A stretch of 12,207 bases of DNA, from positions 1-12,207 of the forward strand of contig JAFZGK010000106.1 in assembly GCA_017555445.1 (NCBI GenBank), written 5' to 3'. The notes beneath the pieces were generated by a model. The model did no database searches. It saw nothing but the letters and a program-made list of their open reading frames with translations, and was not told the DNA's origin. Shown here one piece after another: positions 1 to 7,568 of the stretch. The first letter of the stretch is position 1; each line of letters opens with the position of its first letter. This stretch comes from Bacteroidales bacterium (GTDB lineage: Bacteria; Bacteroidota; Bacteroidia; Bacteroidales; UBA932). The translations under genes were made by a program, and so were the position numbers.

Positions 1-1
1 G

Positions 2-289
2 ATCATGATCAATCTTGTCAAGAACGCCATTCAGGCTGATGCAAAGAACATCACTATAACAGCCCATATCACTCTTTCGGAACAGACCGTCATCAGTGTT
101 GCCAATGACGGCCTCCCTATCAGCCGTGAGAGCCAGGATGAGATCTTCGTCCCTTTCTTCACGACAAAACAGGAAGGCACCGGCATAGGCTTGAGCCTTT
201 CACGTCAGATCATGCGTCTGCACAATGGCTCGCTTACATTGACACGAAGCGATGAGAACGGAACAATCTTTACTCTCCTGTTCAAGTAG
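2..289 (+). CDS. Sensor histidine kinase, C-terminal ATPase part (5' end outside window)
   Basis: This is the carboxy-terminal catalytic domain (HATPase_c) of a two-component sensor kinase, which binds ATP and phosphorylates a histidine in the missing upstream part. The reading frame is open to the left edge, so the ATG at base 5 is internal. Visible motifs are the N box (NLVKNAIQA), a G1-like box (VANDGLP), an F box (FVPFFTTK) and the G2 box (GTGIGLSLS), followed by the usual final beta strands. The FFTTK...GTGIGLSLS pattern resembles NtrB/NtrY/PAS-type kinases. The sensor domain and any partner response regulator lie outside the window, so the signal is unknown. No terminator is visible after the stop. 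Confidence 0.9.
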   Translation: MMINLVKNAIQADAKNITITAHITLSEQTVISVANDGLPISRESQDEIFVPFFTTKQEGTGIGLSLSRQIMRLHNGSLTLTRSDENGTIFTLLFK

Positions 290-316
290 CGCCGAAATCC
301 TGTCGCAAATTCCTGA

Positions 317-348
317 TTTGTCAATGTTCCACAAAAACCTTAAATTTG
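317..348 (+). promoter_or_regulatory. Bacteroidota-type promoter for the sugar-nucleotide operon
   Basis: TTTG at 317-320 is followed after 20 bases by TAAATTTG at 341-348, a perfect match to the Bacteroidota TAnnTTTG -7 element with a correctly spaced -33 element. Transcription should start near 355, giving a leader of about 25 bases before the ATG at 379. A short inverted repeat (CAAAT at 306-310, ATTTG at 316-320) overlaps the -33 element and may be chance. Confidence 0.7.
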
Positions 349-378
349 TGGGTTAAGATTAATCATGTAAAAAGGATT

Positions 379-1422
379 ATGAAGATTCTGGTAACAGGAG
401 CAGCCGGTTTTATCGGCTCGAAGCTTATGTCTGTGCTAGCCTCACGCGGAGATGTTGTGGTAGGCATTGACAATATAAATGCATATTATGATGTCAGACT
501 CAAGTATGGACGCCTGGCAGAATGTGGCTTCCCCCTTCCAGAGTCTTTCGATGACGGATATCAGTATGGGACAGAGTTGTTAAGCGACAAGTTGGACAGC
601 TGCCGCTTTGTGAGGATGGACATCTGTGACAAGGAAGCACTTGACAGACTGTTTGAATCTGAACATTTCGATGCCGTGGTCAATCTTGCAGCACAGGTGG
701 GTGTGCGTTACTCTGTAGAGAATCCATATGCCTATGTCCAGAGCAATGTACTTGGCTTCCTCAATATACTTGAAGCCTGTCGCCATAACCCGGTAAAGCA
801 TCTTGTCTTTGCTTCTTCCAGCTCTGTATATGGACTTAATGAGAAGGTCCCTTATAGTGAGTCTGACAAGGTCGATTCTCCGGTCAGCCTTTATGCTGCC
901 ACAAAGAAGGCAGATGAACTGATGGCTCACAGCTATGCAAAACTCTACGGTATCCCGATGACGGGACTGCGTTTCTTCACAGTATACGGCCCATGGGGAC
1001 GACCTGATATGGCACCTATGCTTTTCGCGAAAGCAATCACATCAGGAGAGCCTATAAAGATCTTCAATAACGGTGAGCTCATAAGAGATTTCACATATGT
1101 GGATGACATAGTGGAGGGTACCATACGAGCTCTCGACCGTCCTTCTGTTGCGGAGGAGTGTCCGAATAATGTCCCTTACCGCATCTTCAATATCGGATGT
1201 TCTCAGCCTGTGAAGCTCATGGACTTCATAAGCGAGCTCGAGAATGCAATGGGCACTCAGGCGCAGAAGGTCTATATGCCGATGCAGCAGGGAGATGTCT
1301 ATCAGACAAATGCAGATACGTCCAGCCTCGAGGAAAAGGTCGGGTATAAGCCTTGCATAGGTCTTCGTGAAGGAATAGCCGAGTTTGTGAAATGGTATAA
1401 ATCAGATAAAAATCCATTATAG
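379..1422 (+). CDS. NAD-dependent epimerase, UDP-glucuronate 4-epimerase type
   Basis: This is a cytoplasmic extended short-chain dehydrogenase/reductase that probably interconverts UDP-glucuronate and UDP-galacturonate for capsule, O-antigen or exopolysaccharide. The 347-residue protein has the NAD-binding Rossmann motif GAAGFIG at 7-13, an ASSSSVYG segment with the catalytic Ser near 147-149, and the YxxxK pair Y172/K176. A GRPDMA segment at 207-212 is typical of UDP-glucuronate epimerases rather than GalE. Length is normal for the family. I chose the ATG at 379 over a TTG at 346: the TTG lies inside the promoter, the ATG begins exactly at the Rossmann strand, and AAAGGA at 371-376 precedes it. 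The next gene starts 2 bases after the stop. Another UDP-sugar epimerase or dehydratase specificity remains possible. Confidence 0.88.
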   Translation: MKILVTGAAGFIGSKLMSVLASRGDVVVGIDNINAYYDVRLKYGRLAECGFPLPESFDDGYQYGTELLSDKLDSCRFVRMDICDKEALDRLFESEHFDAVVNLAAQVGVRYSVENPYAYVQSNVLGFLNILEACRHNPVKHLVFASSSSVYGLNEKVPYSESDKVDSPVSLYAATKKADELMAHSYAKLYGIPMTGLRFFTVYGPWGRPDMAPMLFAKAITSGEPIKIFNNGELIRDFTYVDDIVEGTIRALDRPSVAEECPNNVPYRIFNIGCSQPVKLMDFISELENAMGTQAQKVYMPMQQGDVYQTNADTSSLEEKVGYKPCIGLREGIAEFVKWYKSDKNPL

Positions 1423-1424
1423 TC

Positions 1425-2468
1425 ATGGAAAATCATGTAGTGATAATGGCAGGTGGCATCGGAAGCCGTTTCTGGCCGATGAGTACACCGGATATGCCGA
1501 AGCAGTTTGTAGATGTGATGGGAGTCGGAAAGACTCTTATTCAGATGACTGTAGAGCGTTTTGCACCTGTGTGCCCGATAGAGAACTTCTGGGTGGTCAC
1601 CGGCAGAAAATATGTTGACATTGTCAAGTCGCAGCTTCCCGGCATCCCTGAGGACCACATACTTGCAGAACCCGCAATGCGCAACACAGCTCCATGTATC
1701 GCATACGCCTGCTGGAAGATACGTCAGCGCCATCCTCAGGCTAATGTAGTTGTGACCCCGTCAGATGCTCTTGTGCTGAATACTGCTGAATTTGCGCGTG
1801 TCATTTCAAAAGCATTGGAGTTCACTGCAGATGAACGACGAATTGTAACCATCGGCATCAAGCCAAGTCGTCCTGAGACGGGATATGGATATATTGCTGC
1901 GGGCGCCGAGGTGTCAGATGAAATAATGAAGGTGGATTCGTTCAGAGAGAAGCCGTCACTTGAAGTTGCAAAGGAATACCTTGCTGCTGGAAACTATCTG
2001 TGGAATGCCGGTATCTTCGTCTGGAATGTTGATACCATCACCTCTGAACTTCGTACACACACTCCTGCACTTGCATCGACGATGGACAAAATTGCAGAAT
2101 CCTTCTATACTTCTGAAGAAGATGCTGTGGTAGGAGAACTTTTCCCTACATGCGAGAAGATCTCCATTGACTATGCGGTTATGGAAAAAGCTGACTGCAT
2201 CTATACTGTTCCCGCTGACTTCGGCTGGAGTGACCTCGGTACCTGGGGATCGCTGCGTACTCTTATGCAGCAGGATGAAAATGGTAATGCTGCAGTAGGC
2301 GCAGATGTACGTCTCTATGACACTAAAGGATGTATCGTTCATGCTCCGAATGCAAAAAAGGTAGTCGTGCAGGGACTTGAGGACTGTATAGTAGCCGAAC
2401 ATAACGGATGTCTGCTTGTCTGCCGTCTTGACCATGAACAGAACATCACAACCTATTCAAAAGAGTAG
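1425..2468 (+). CDS. manC: Mannose-1-phosphate guanylyltransferase (GDP)
   Basis: This enzyme makes GDP-mannose from mannose-1-phosphate and GTP, the donor for mannose, fucose and related sugars in surface glycans and glycoproteins. The 347-residue protein opens with the nucleotidyltransferase signature MAGGIGSRFWPMS..PKQF. It then has VVTPSDALV (metal and nucleotide region), REKPSLEVAKEYL with YLWNAGIFVWN (sugar-phosphate site), ISIDYAVMEKA and FGWSDLGTWGSL. It stops where the short, single-function form of the family stops, so it lacks the C-terminal phosphomannose isomerase domain of fused ManC/AlgA proteins; an isomerase must be encoded elsewhere. It is the second gene of the operon, 2 bases after the epimerase and 2 bases before the small protein gene. 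The family assignment is firm; the symbol rests on homology. Confidence 0.92.
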   Translation: MENHVVIMAGGIGSRFWPMSTPDMPKQFVDVMGVGKTLIQMTVERFAPVCPIENFWVVTGRKYVDIVKSQLPGIPEDHILAEPAMRNTAPCIAYACWKIRQRHPQANVVVTPSDALVLNTAEFARVISKALEFTADERRIVTIGIKPSRPETGYGYIAAGAEVSDEIMKVDSFREKPSLEVAKEYLAAGNYLWNAGIFVWNVDTITSELRTHTPALASTMDKIAESFYTSEEDAVVGELFPTCEKISIDYAVMEKADCIYTVPADFGWSDLGTWGSLRTLMQQDENGNAAVGADVRLYDTKGCIVHAPNAKKVVVQGLEDCIVAEHNGCLLVCRLDHEQNITTYSKE

Positions 2469-2470
2469 AT

Positions 2471-2632
2471 ATGGCAGACAATTATCTTGAAAAGAAGATG
2501 GAAGACCTTCAGGCCCGTAAGGCCAAGGAGCAGCGCGCAAAGCAGGTCGCTTGGAAGAAACGCATGGAGGCCTACAGGAAGAAACTTGAAGCAGAACGTG
2601 AGAATTTAAGTGATTCTGGCGCCAAAAAATAA
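2471..2632 (+). CDS. 53-residue highly charged helical protein, unknown function
   Basis: A short open frame begins 2 bases after the manC stop with ATG and ends with TAA just before the operon terminator. The protein begins MADNYLEKKMEDLQARKAKE. It is made almost entirely of Lys, Arg, Glu, Ala and Gln, with one Trp (W28), and should form one long amphipathic helix or coiled coil from about residue 5 to 45. There is no signal peptide or membrane segment. Tight spacing on both sides and the terminator 17 bases downstream argue that it is a real translated gene. I recall short Bacteroidales proteins with similar MADNYLE starts but cannot assign a function. A role in binding nucleic acid or a partner enzyme would be a guess from composition only. 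Confidence 0.72.
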   Translation: MADNYLEKKMEDLQARKAKEQRAKQVAWKKRMEAYRKKLEAERENLSDSGAKK

Positions 2633-2649
2633 TAAATTTATCGTAGGTG

Positions 2650-2684
2650 ATCGGCCTTCAGCATATGCTGGAGGCCGATTTTTT
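2650..2684 (+). terminator. Rho-independent terminator of the sugar-nucleotide operon
   Basis: The segment 2650-2679 is an almost perfect inverted repeat. Outer arms ATCGGCCT and AGGCCGAT flank a TCAGC/GCTGG continuation (one T.G wobble) around an ATAT loop, and six T residues follow (2679-2684). It starts 17 bases after the stop of the small gene and closes the three-gene operon. Confidence 0.92.
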
Positions 2685-2693
2685 CAATTAAGT

Positions 2694-2712
2694 GCGTAAA
2701 TTTTTCTTACGC
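2694..2712. repeat. Short inverted repeat between terminator and lipoprotein gene
   Basis: GCGTAA at 2694-2699 and TTACGC at 2707-2712 are exact inverted copies separated by 7 mostly A/T bases. No T run follows, so it is not a second terminator. It lies upstream of the weak promoter candidate for the next gene and could be an operator half-site pair, or chance. Confidence 0.3.
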
Positions 2713-2725
2713 GGATAATCCTGCT

Positions 2726-2733
2726 GAACTTTG
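2726..2733 (+). promoter_or_regulatory. Possible -7 element for the large lipoprotein gene
   Basis: GAACTTTG matches the TAnnTTTG consensus at all but the first fixed base and lies about 59 bases before the ATG at 2792. No clear TTTG is found 19-21 bases upstream; only a T-rich stretch near 2701-2708 is there. The preceding terminator makes some promoter in 2685-2782 necessary, but this exact site is tentative. Confidence 0.25.
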
Positions 2734-2791
2734 CACTAGAAAAGGCCTTTGATGATGTTAAACAAAGTATCAGAAAGATTATTTGAAGCTT

Positions 2792-4942
2792 ATGAGGAAA
2801 ATACGGTTCTTATCGTTTTGGCTCATGACCCTTATGGTGGTCGCAGCCTGTAATAATGAAGATTGTCTTATGACAGAAGCCGGATATCCGGTAGCGATAT
2901 CTCTTACTGAGAGCATAGATGTAAGGAGTGTCTTGCCGGACGGACTATTTGATCAGATCAGGTCGCTTGGTATTTATGCATACAATTCCAATGGGCATCT
3001 TGAAGATTTTGTAAGTTCGGACGGCTCCAAGCTGACTGTGGACCTGAATCGAGGGATGAGCTATACTATATATGCCTTGGCAAACATGCCGGTACTTCCA
3101 GATGCGCCGTCTGATGAAAAGGATTTCATAGAGACAGTCCACTCTGTCACATATGACAATATAAGTGAGACAGGTGTCCCGATGTGCGGTAAGGTAAGTC
3201 TGGATGCATCAGAAATACTGACCGGAAGTGCTGAGATAGAAATGACCAGACTGATCACCCGCGTCGCATTTTCTTGTGACAAGTCTGAACTGACGTCATC
3301 TGAACTGGTGGTGACATCAGTGAAGCTTTGCCAGACAGCATCTGCAGTCGCACCGTTTTCAGAAACATTCGTACCTGTTGATGAGATGATTGAAAAGGAA
3401 GGTGACAGCGTGTCGGAAGAGGATCTGAAATATCTTAATACAGGTGGGGCGGTATGGCTGTATTGTCTTGAAAACTGTCAGGGTATCCTTCTTCCCGAGA
3501 ACGATGATCCATGGCTGAAGGTGCCTTCAGAACTTCAGGATGCATCTGCACGTTGTACCTATCTTGAGGTACAAGCCAGTTATAGAGGTGATTATGAGGG
3601 AGTCGAAGTTTCATCTGACAATGTCGTTTACAGATTCTATCTTGGTAAGGATAACATCACGGATTTTACGTTGGAGAGAAATAAAGGAGTGGTTGTGAGT
3701 CTCGCAGTTTCAGACTCAGGTGTGTTTGAGCGCGAATGGAAGGTGGATTATGGTCAGTCGTTGCCTGTTGTGACTGCTTCGCTTGAAGTGATACCTTCAG
3801 AAACAGTGGTATACCTTTCAGAATCGGCAAGATTGAAAGCTACATATTCCAAGTATGTGGATGGTATCTTAAGTTCTTCCTCGGATGTAAGTTCAGATGT
3901 TATATGGACAGTGGATGATACAGGAATTGTAGAGATTGAAGATGCAGTCATGACAGGAACCGGAGAAGGAACGACAAGAGTCATCGCTTCATATGAAGGA
4001 ATCCTGACAGCATGTGACGTGACCGTACTTCCTCGTCCAGGAAAGCTGATCTTCAATGATGAACCTGTATGGCTCTATCCGAACAAGGAGCAGGATGTGT
4101 TTTTCAGATATGTGAATCTTACTTCTGAGGACTTGTCCAAGAACTATTTCTCCTCTGATGCGTGTGAAATTCTGTCTGTGACGATTATAGATGACGAGCA
4201 TGGATATGTGACAGTCAGAAGGGGCGCGGAGCCTGCTGCACTCCTGAAGTATCATCATCCCGGACGTAATGCCGAGTCTGAACTGGTTGTCATATCCAAG
4301 GATCCGGTGTTGACTATGGAAGGTCCGGAACGCGTAATGCAAGGCTCAGATGCCCTATATAGGATGATGGCAACATATGAATGGCCCGGAGGCTATATGG
4401 AGAGTGAAGATGTGAGCGGACAATGTGTCTGGGAAACCGGCAGGGACAATGTCTTGAACGGCCCGGATGGAAAGGGATATTTCAATATTGCAGCTATTGA
4501 TCCGGATGACGGCGATGGTAACAAGTACTCTACCAGGACAGATGTCAGATGTACATATTTCGGATTGCAGATAGTCAAGGAGGTGCTGGTCTATGCCTAT
4601 TCAGATTATAAGTTCTATTTTGCAATGATTGACAGTACCCGAGATTTCGAGTATTATGAGGTTACCCTCGAATGCCATATTTATGACCACAATGGCAGAA
4701 TTGATGAGTGGTCTTGCCAGTTGCCATATGAATGGAAGCTTGATATGGCTCAGGGTTATTATTTAGGTAATGGAGATTTCCGCTTCAAGCTCGAAATCAA
4801 TGACAAGATGGAATATATAAATGTCAAGCAGGCCCATTTAATAGCAACCTTCAGAACTGCAGGTGAATACAATTCTGAAGGTATACCATGGGGGTCTGAA
4901 GTGACTCTGATGAGAGACTTTGAATTGTCAGGTCTATATTAG
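2792..4942 (+). CDS. Large lipoprotein, fimbrillin/DUF4906-like N-terminus plus Ig-like (BIG2) domain
   Basis: This is a 716-residue exported lipoprotein. Residues 1-19 form a signal peptide with a VVAAC lipobox, so the lipidated Cys is C20. The following NNED is mildly acidic, like surface-export signals in Bacteroidota lipoproteins. Residues about 27-320 resemble the Mfa2/FimB and DUF4906 type of fimbria-associated proteins (VAISLTESIDVR, then IRSLGIYAYNSNG, then a MTRLITRVAF strand). Residues about 328-413 look like a bacterial Ig-like group 2 domain (LEVIPSETVVYL, a VIWTVDD centre, GEGTTRVIASYEG, CDVTVL). The last roughly 300 residues are beta-rich and I recognise no family. I chose the ATG at 2792 over a TTG at 2783 because it gives a normal signal peptide. 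No pilin or fimbrial partner gene adjoins it. Its stop overlaps the convergent ffh stop by 4 bases. A role in surface adhesion or fimbria anchoring is inferred. Confidence 0.85.
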   Translation: MRKIRFLSFWLMTLMVVAACNNEDCLMTEAGYPVAISLTESIDVRSVLPDGLFDQIRSLGIYAYNSNGHLEDFVSSDGSKLTVDLNRGMSYTIYALANMPVLPDAPSDEKDFIETVHSVTYDNISETGVPMCGKVSLDASEILTGSAEIEMTRLITRVAFSCDKSELTSSELVVTSVKLCQTASAVAPFSETFVPVDEMIEKEGDSVSEEDLKYLNTGGAVWLYCLENCQGILLPENDDPWLKVPSELQDASARCTYLEVQASYRGDYEGVEVSSDNVVYRFYLGKDNITDFTLERNKGVVVSLAVSDSGVFEREWKVDYGQSLPVVTASLEVIPSETVVYLSESARLKATYSKYVDGILSSSSDVSSDVIWTVDDTGIVEIEDAVMTGTGEGTTRVIASYEGILTACDVTVLPRPGKLIFNDEPVWLYPNKEQDVFFRYVNLTSEDLSKNYFSSDACEILSVTIIDDEHGYVTVRRGAEPAALLKYHHPGRNAESELVVISKDPVLTMEGPERVMQGSDALYRMMATYEWPGGYMESEDVSGQCVWETGRDNVLNGPDGKGYFNIAAIDPDDGDGNKYSTRTDVRCTYFGLQIVKEVLVYAYSDYKFYFAMIDSTRDFEYYEVTLECHIYDHNGRIDEWSCQLPYEWKLDMAQGYYLGNGDFRFKLEINDKMEYINVKQAHLIATFRTAGEYNSEGIPWGSEVTLMRDFELSGLY

Positions 4943-6270
4943 CGACGACGTTTCATCGCACCCTTCATCATGTTGCCCATATTGGCACCCATGACTGTCT
5001 TCATCATCTTGCGTGTGCCCTCGAACTGCTTGAGGAGCTTGTTTACCTCAGGAAGAGATGTGCCGGAGCCGTCTGCAATTCTTTTGCGGCGGCTTCCATT
5101 TATGCATTCAGGATGCTCACGCTCATATGGGGTCATCGAGAGAATGATTGCTTCTGTAGTCTTGAATGCGCTGTTGTCCATGTCGACATCCTTGAGCATC
5201 TTGCCCATGCCCGGAATCATCGATGCGAGATCCTTGATGTTACCCATCTTCTTGATCTGCTGGATCTGGTTGTAGAAGTCCCAGAGAGTGAACTGGTCTT
5301 TAGCGAGCTTCTTCTTGAGCTCGCGTGCCTGTGCCTCATCGAACTGCTCCTGAGCCTTCTCCACGAGTGATACGACGTCACCCATTCCGAGGATACGGTC
5401 TGCAATTCGTGAAGGATGGAATACGTCGAGAGCCTCCATCTTCTCGCCGGTGCTGACGAACTTGATCGGCTTGCCTACAACTGCCTTGATTGAAAGAGCC
5501 GCACCACCGCGGGTGTCACCATCCATCTTTGTGAGTACGACACCGTCGAAGTCAAGTCGGTCGTTGAATGCCTTGGCTGTCTCGACTGCATCCTGTCCTG
5601 TCATGGCATCCACTACAAAGAGAGTCTCTGTAGGAGTGATAGCCTGATGGAGCGCTGAGATCTCGTCCATGAGCTCCTGGTCTACAGCAAGACGACCGGC
5701 TGTATCGACGATGACTACAGAATATCCCTCAGCCTTTGCCTTGGCAATGGCTCCTTTGGCGATCTGGATAGGATCCTTTACACCTTCCTCAGAATATACG
5801 GGAACGCCGATCTGCTCACCAAGAACCTTCAGCTGGTCGATAGCTGCAGGACGGAAGTAGTCGCAGGCTGCAAGGAGAACCTTCATTCCTCTCTTGCTCT
5901 TTATGTTGAGGGCGAGTTTGCCGGAGAATGTAGTCTTACCGGAACCGTTGAGACCGGCTACGAGAACAACGGCAGGGGCACCCTTTACGTTGATGTCTGA
6001 AGACTCGCTTCCCATAAGGGCGGCAAGCTCATCGTGAACGATCTTCACGATCATCTGCTGAGGCTTGACTGCGGTAAGTACGTTTGCTCCGATTGCCTTC
6101 CTCTTCACCTCGTCGCAGAACTGCTTTGCTATCTTGTAGCTTACGTCGGCATCAAGAAGGGCACGACGGATGTCCTTCATTGCTTCCGAGATGTTCACCT
6201 CGGTGATCTTACCTTCGCCTTTGAGGATCTTGAACGATCTCTCCAGTCTTTCGCTTAAATTTTCAAACAT
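4939..6270 (-). CDS. ffh: Signal recognition particle GTPase Ffh (SRP54)
   Basis: Ffh binds 4.5S RNA and the signal sequences of nascent membrane proteins, then docks with FtsY to deliver ribosomes to the translocon. The 443-residue protein has the N domain (1-95). The G domain follows with P-loop GLNGSGKTT (106-114), DYFRPAA (137-143), DTAGR (189-193), TKMDGDTRGGAAL (247-259) and STGEK (273-277). The M domain (about 328-443) contains MIPGMGKML, the RNA-binding region GSRRKRIADGSGTS (392-405) and a Met-rich tail. Length is normal. It starts 5 bases after the lysA stop and has no promoter of its own in that gap, so it is presumably transcribed with lysA. Its TAA overlaps the convergent lipoprotein stop by 4 bases. 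The usual FIGTGE glycine is Ser at 273, a mild variation. Confidence 0.98.
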   Translation of the reverse strand: MFENLSERLERSFKILKGEGKITEVNISEAMKDIRRALLDADVSYKIAKQFCDEVKRKAIGANVLTAVKPQQMIVKIVHDELAALMGSESSDINVKGAPAVVLVAGLNGSGKTTFSGKLALNIKSKRGMKVLLAACDYFRPAAIDQLKVLGEQIGVPVYSEEGVKDPIQIAKGAIAKAKAEGYSVVIVDTAGRLAVDQELMDEISALHQAITPTETLFVVDAMTGQDAVETAKAFNDRLDFDGVVLTKMDGDTRGGAALSIKAVVGKPIKFVSTGEKMEALDVFHPSRIADRILGMGDVVSLVEKAQEQFDEAQARELKKKLAKDQFTLWDFYNQIQQIKKMGNIKDLASMIPGMGKMLKDVDMDNSAFKTTEAIILSMTPYEREHPECINGSRRKRIADGSGTSLPEVNKLLKQFEGTRKMMKTVMGANMGNMMKGAMKRRR

Positions 6271-6275
6271 ATGTC

Positions 6276-7490
6276 TTATCTTATATTTTCAAAATAATCA
6301 TTTACAAGTGGCGCATCTTCAAGACGGTCACTGAATACAGCAGGAGCAAGGTCCTTCATGTTATAGCGGCTGGCCATCACCTGACCATAGGCACCGGTGC
6401 TGCGGATGGCCATGAGGTCTCCTCTCACACTTAATGGAAGAAGTCTTCCCGCTCCCCATACGTCGCTGGATTCGCAGACTGGACCTACGATGTCGTAAGC
6501 CTGGTGTGTAGGGAAGAATGTCCTCATTTCAGCTGAAAGATTCTCGATCTTATGATATGCGCCATAAAGTGCAGGTCGTATGAGGTCGTTCATACCAGCA
6601 TCCATGATGAGGAAGTTCTTTGTTTCTCCGCTCTTCACGAACAGCACACGTGAAATGAGGGTTCCGCACTGAGCTACGAGCGATCGTCCCGGTTCTACGT
6701 GTACGCACTGGTCATCCCTGCAGATTATGTTCTCGCGGATTGTCCTGAACCATGTGTCGAAATCTGCGACAGGGTTTTCATCTGGATCATCGTAATCCAC
6801 TCCAAGACCACCACCAAGGTTGATGTTGGCCACCTTAAGGCCGTTTCTTTCGAAATATGCTACAATCTCGTTCACTCTCCTGCACTCAAGAGCGTATACC
6901 TCGTCAACTCTGGTAATCTGTGATCCTACATGGAAATGCAGACCTATGAAGTTGATGTATTCGCTCTTGGTAAGGATTTCTATGAGCTTGTCAAATTCAT
7001 GCTGAGATATTCCGAACTTGTTCTCGTAAAGACCTGTAGTGACATACTTATGAGTGTGTGCATCTATATCAGGATTGATTCGGACAGACACATTTGCCTT
7101 GACTCCATGTCGGTGAGCCATCTCGTTGATCACATAGATCTCCTGTAATGACTCGCAGTTGAAAGCCTCGATGCCGAGCATCAGCGCATTGTATATCTCT
7201 TTGTCGCTCTTGCCGACACCGGCGTAAACGATCCTGTCTGCAGCGAAGCCGCAGTCATGAGCATGAAGCACCTCGTTTCCGCTGACGCAATCTGCACCGA
7301 ATCCTTTAGAACTTATATATTCGAGAAGTCTGCGCTCGACGTTTGCCTTCACCGCATAGTGGACCTTCACATCGTAACGTGCTGCAAGGTCTGCGACATA
7401 GTCTACGGTCCTGTGGAACAGGTCCATGTCGTAGTAATAAAACGGTGTGGCGACTCTGTCAAGTGCGTCTATTATATTGGAATCCATCAT
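6276..7490 (-). CDS. lysA: Diaminopimelate decarboxylase
   Basis: This enzyme decarboxylates meso-diaminopimelate to L-lysine, the last step of lysine synthesis, using pyridoxal phosphate. It is a fold-III (alanine-racemase-like barrel) enzyme of 404 residues. Visible motifs, numbered from the second ATG, are the PLP lysine in YAVKAN (K47), HFHVGSQ (185-190), the phosphate-binding GGGLG (225-229), EPGRSLV (265-271), MDAGMNDLIRPALY (295-308), the subunit-crossing CESSD with catalytic Cys 338, and GAYGQVMASRYN (365-376). I start it at the first of two adjacent ATGs (7490; the second is 7487) because the protein then begins like other family members. The frame stays open to 7592, but that would place the start upstream of the predicted promoter. 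It is first in an operon with ffh. Confidence 0.96.
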   Translation of the reverse strand: MMDSNIIDALDRVATPFYYYDMDLFHRTVDYVADLAARYDVKVHYAVKANVERRLLEYISSKGFGADCVSGNEVLHAHDCGFAADRIVYAGVGKSDKEIYNALMLGIEAFNCESLQEIYVINEMAHRHGVKANVSVRINPDIDAHTHKYVTTGLYENKFGISQHEFDKLIEILTKSEYINFIGLHFHVGSQITRVDEVYALECRRVNEIVAYFERNGLKVANINLGGGLGVDYDDPDENPVADFDTWFRTIRENIICRDDQCVHVEPGRSLVAQCGTLISRVLFVKSGETKNFLIMDAGMNDLIRPALYGAYHKIENLSAEMRTFFPTHQAYDIVGPVCESSDVWGAGRLLPLSVRGDLMAIRSTGAYGQVMASRYNMKDLAPAVFSDRLEDAPLVNDYFENIR

Positions 7491-7535
7491 TTTCAGTTCA
7501 AAATTTACCCATTTTGCCGAATGGGCGCAAAACGG

Positions 7536-7567
7536 TTGCAAAAATAGCGAAAAAATCCGTAATTTCG
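7536..7567 (+). promoter_or_regulatory. Candidate promoter for the AraC-type regulator
   Basis: TTG at 7536-7538 is followed after 21 bases by TAATTTCG at 7560-7567, which matches TAnnTTTG with one mismatch. It would start transcription about 30 bases before the ATG at 7602. It overlaps the lysA promoter on the other strand. Confidence 0.4.
7539..7546 (-). promoter_or_regulatory. -7 promoter element for lysA-ffh
   Basis: Read on the minus strand the sequence is TATTTTTG, a perfect TAnnTTTG element, placing the start near 7533 and giving a leader of about 40 bases before the lysA ATG. A good -33 TTTG is not present at 19-21 bases upstream, only CTG at 22, so the promoter may be weak or need an activator. 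Confidence 0.5.
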
Positions 7568-7568
7568 C
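7547..7568. repeat. Inverted repeat in the lysA/regulator divergent promoter region
   Basis: GCGAAA at 7547-7552 and TTTCGC at 7563-7568 are exact inverted copies 10 bases apart. The pair sits directly against the lysA -7 element and overlaps the predicted -7 element of the divergent regulator gene, the position expected of a shared operator. The arms are short, so chance cannot be excluded. Confidence 0.35.

Noticed and set aside
346..378. Upstream TTG start adding 11 residues to the epimerase
   Set aside because: The TTG lies within the -7 promoter element and the added residues precede the Rossmann strand; the ATG at 379 has an AAAGGA stretch before it.
1302..1733. Minus-strand open frame of 143 codons
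   Set aside because: It is antisense to the epimerase and manC genes, has no recognisable motif and crosses their junction; it is a shadow frame.
1956..2435. Minus-strand open frame of 159 codons
   Set aside because: It lies fully inside manC on the opposite strand, is Cys/Ser-rich without domain features, and has no promoter.
2694..2712. Second terminator after the sugar-nucleotide operon
   Set aside because: The 6-bp inverted repeat has no following T run and lies downstream of an already strong terminator; kept only as a repeat.
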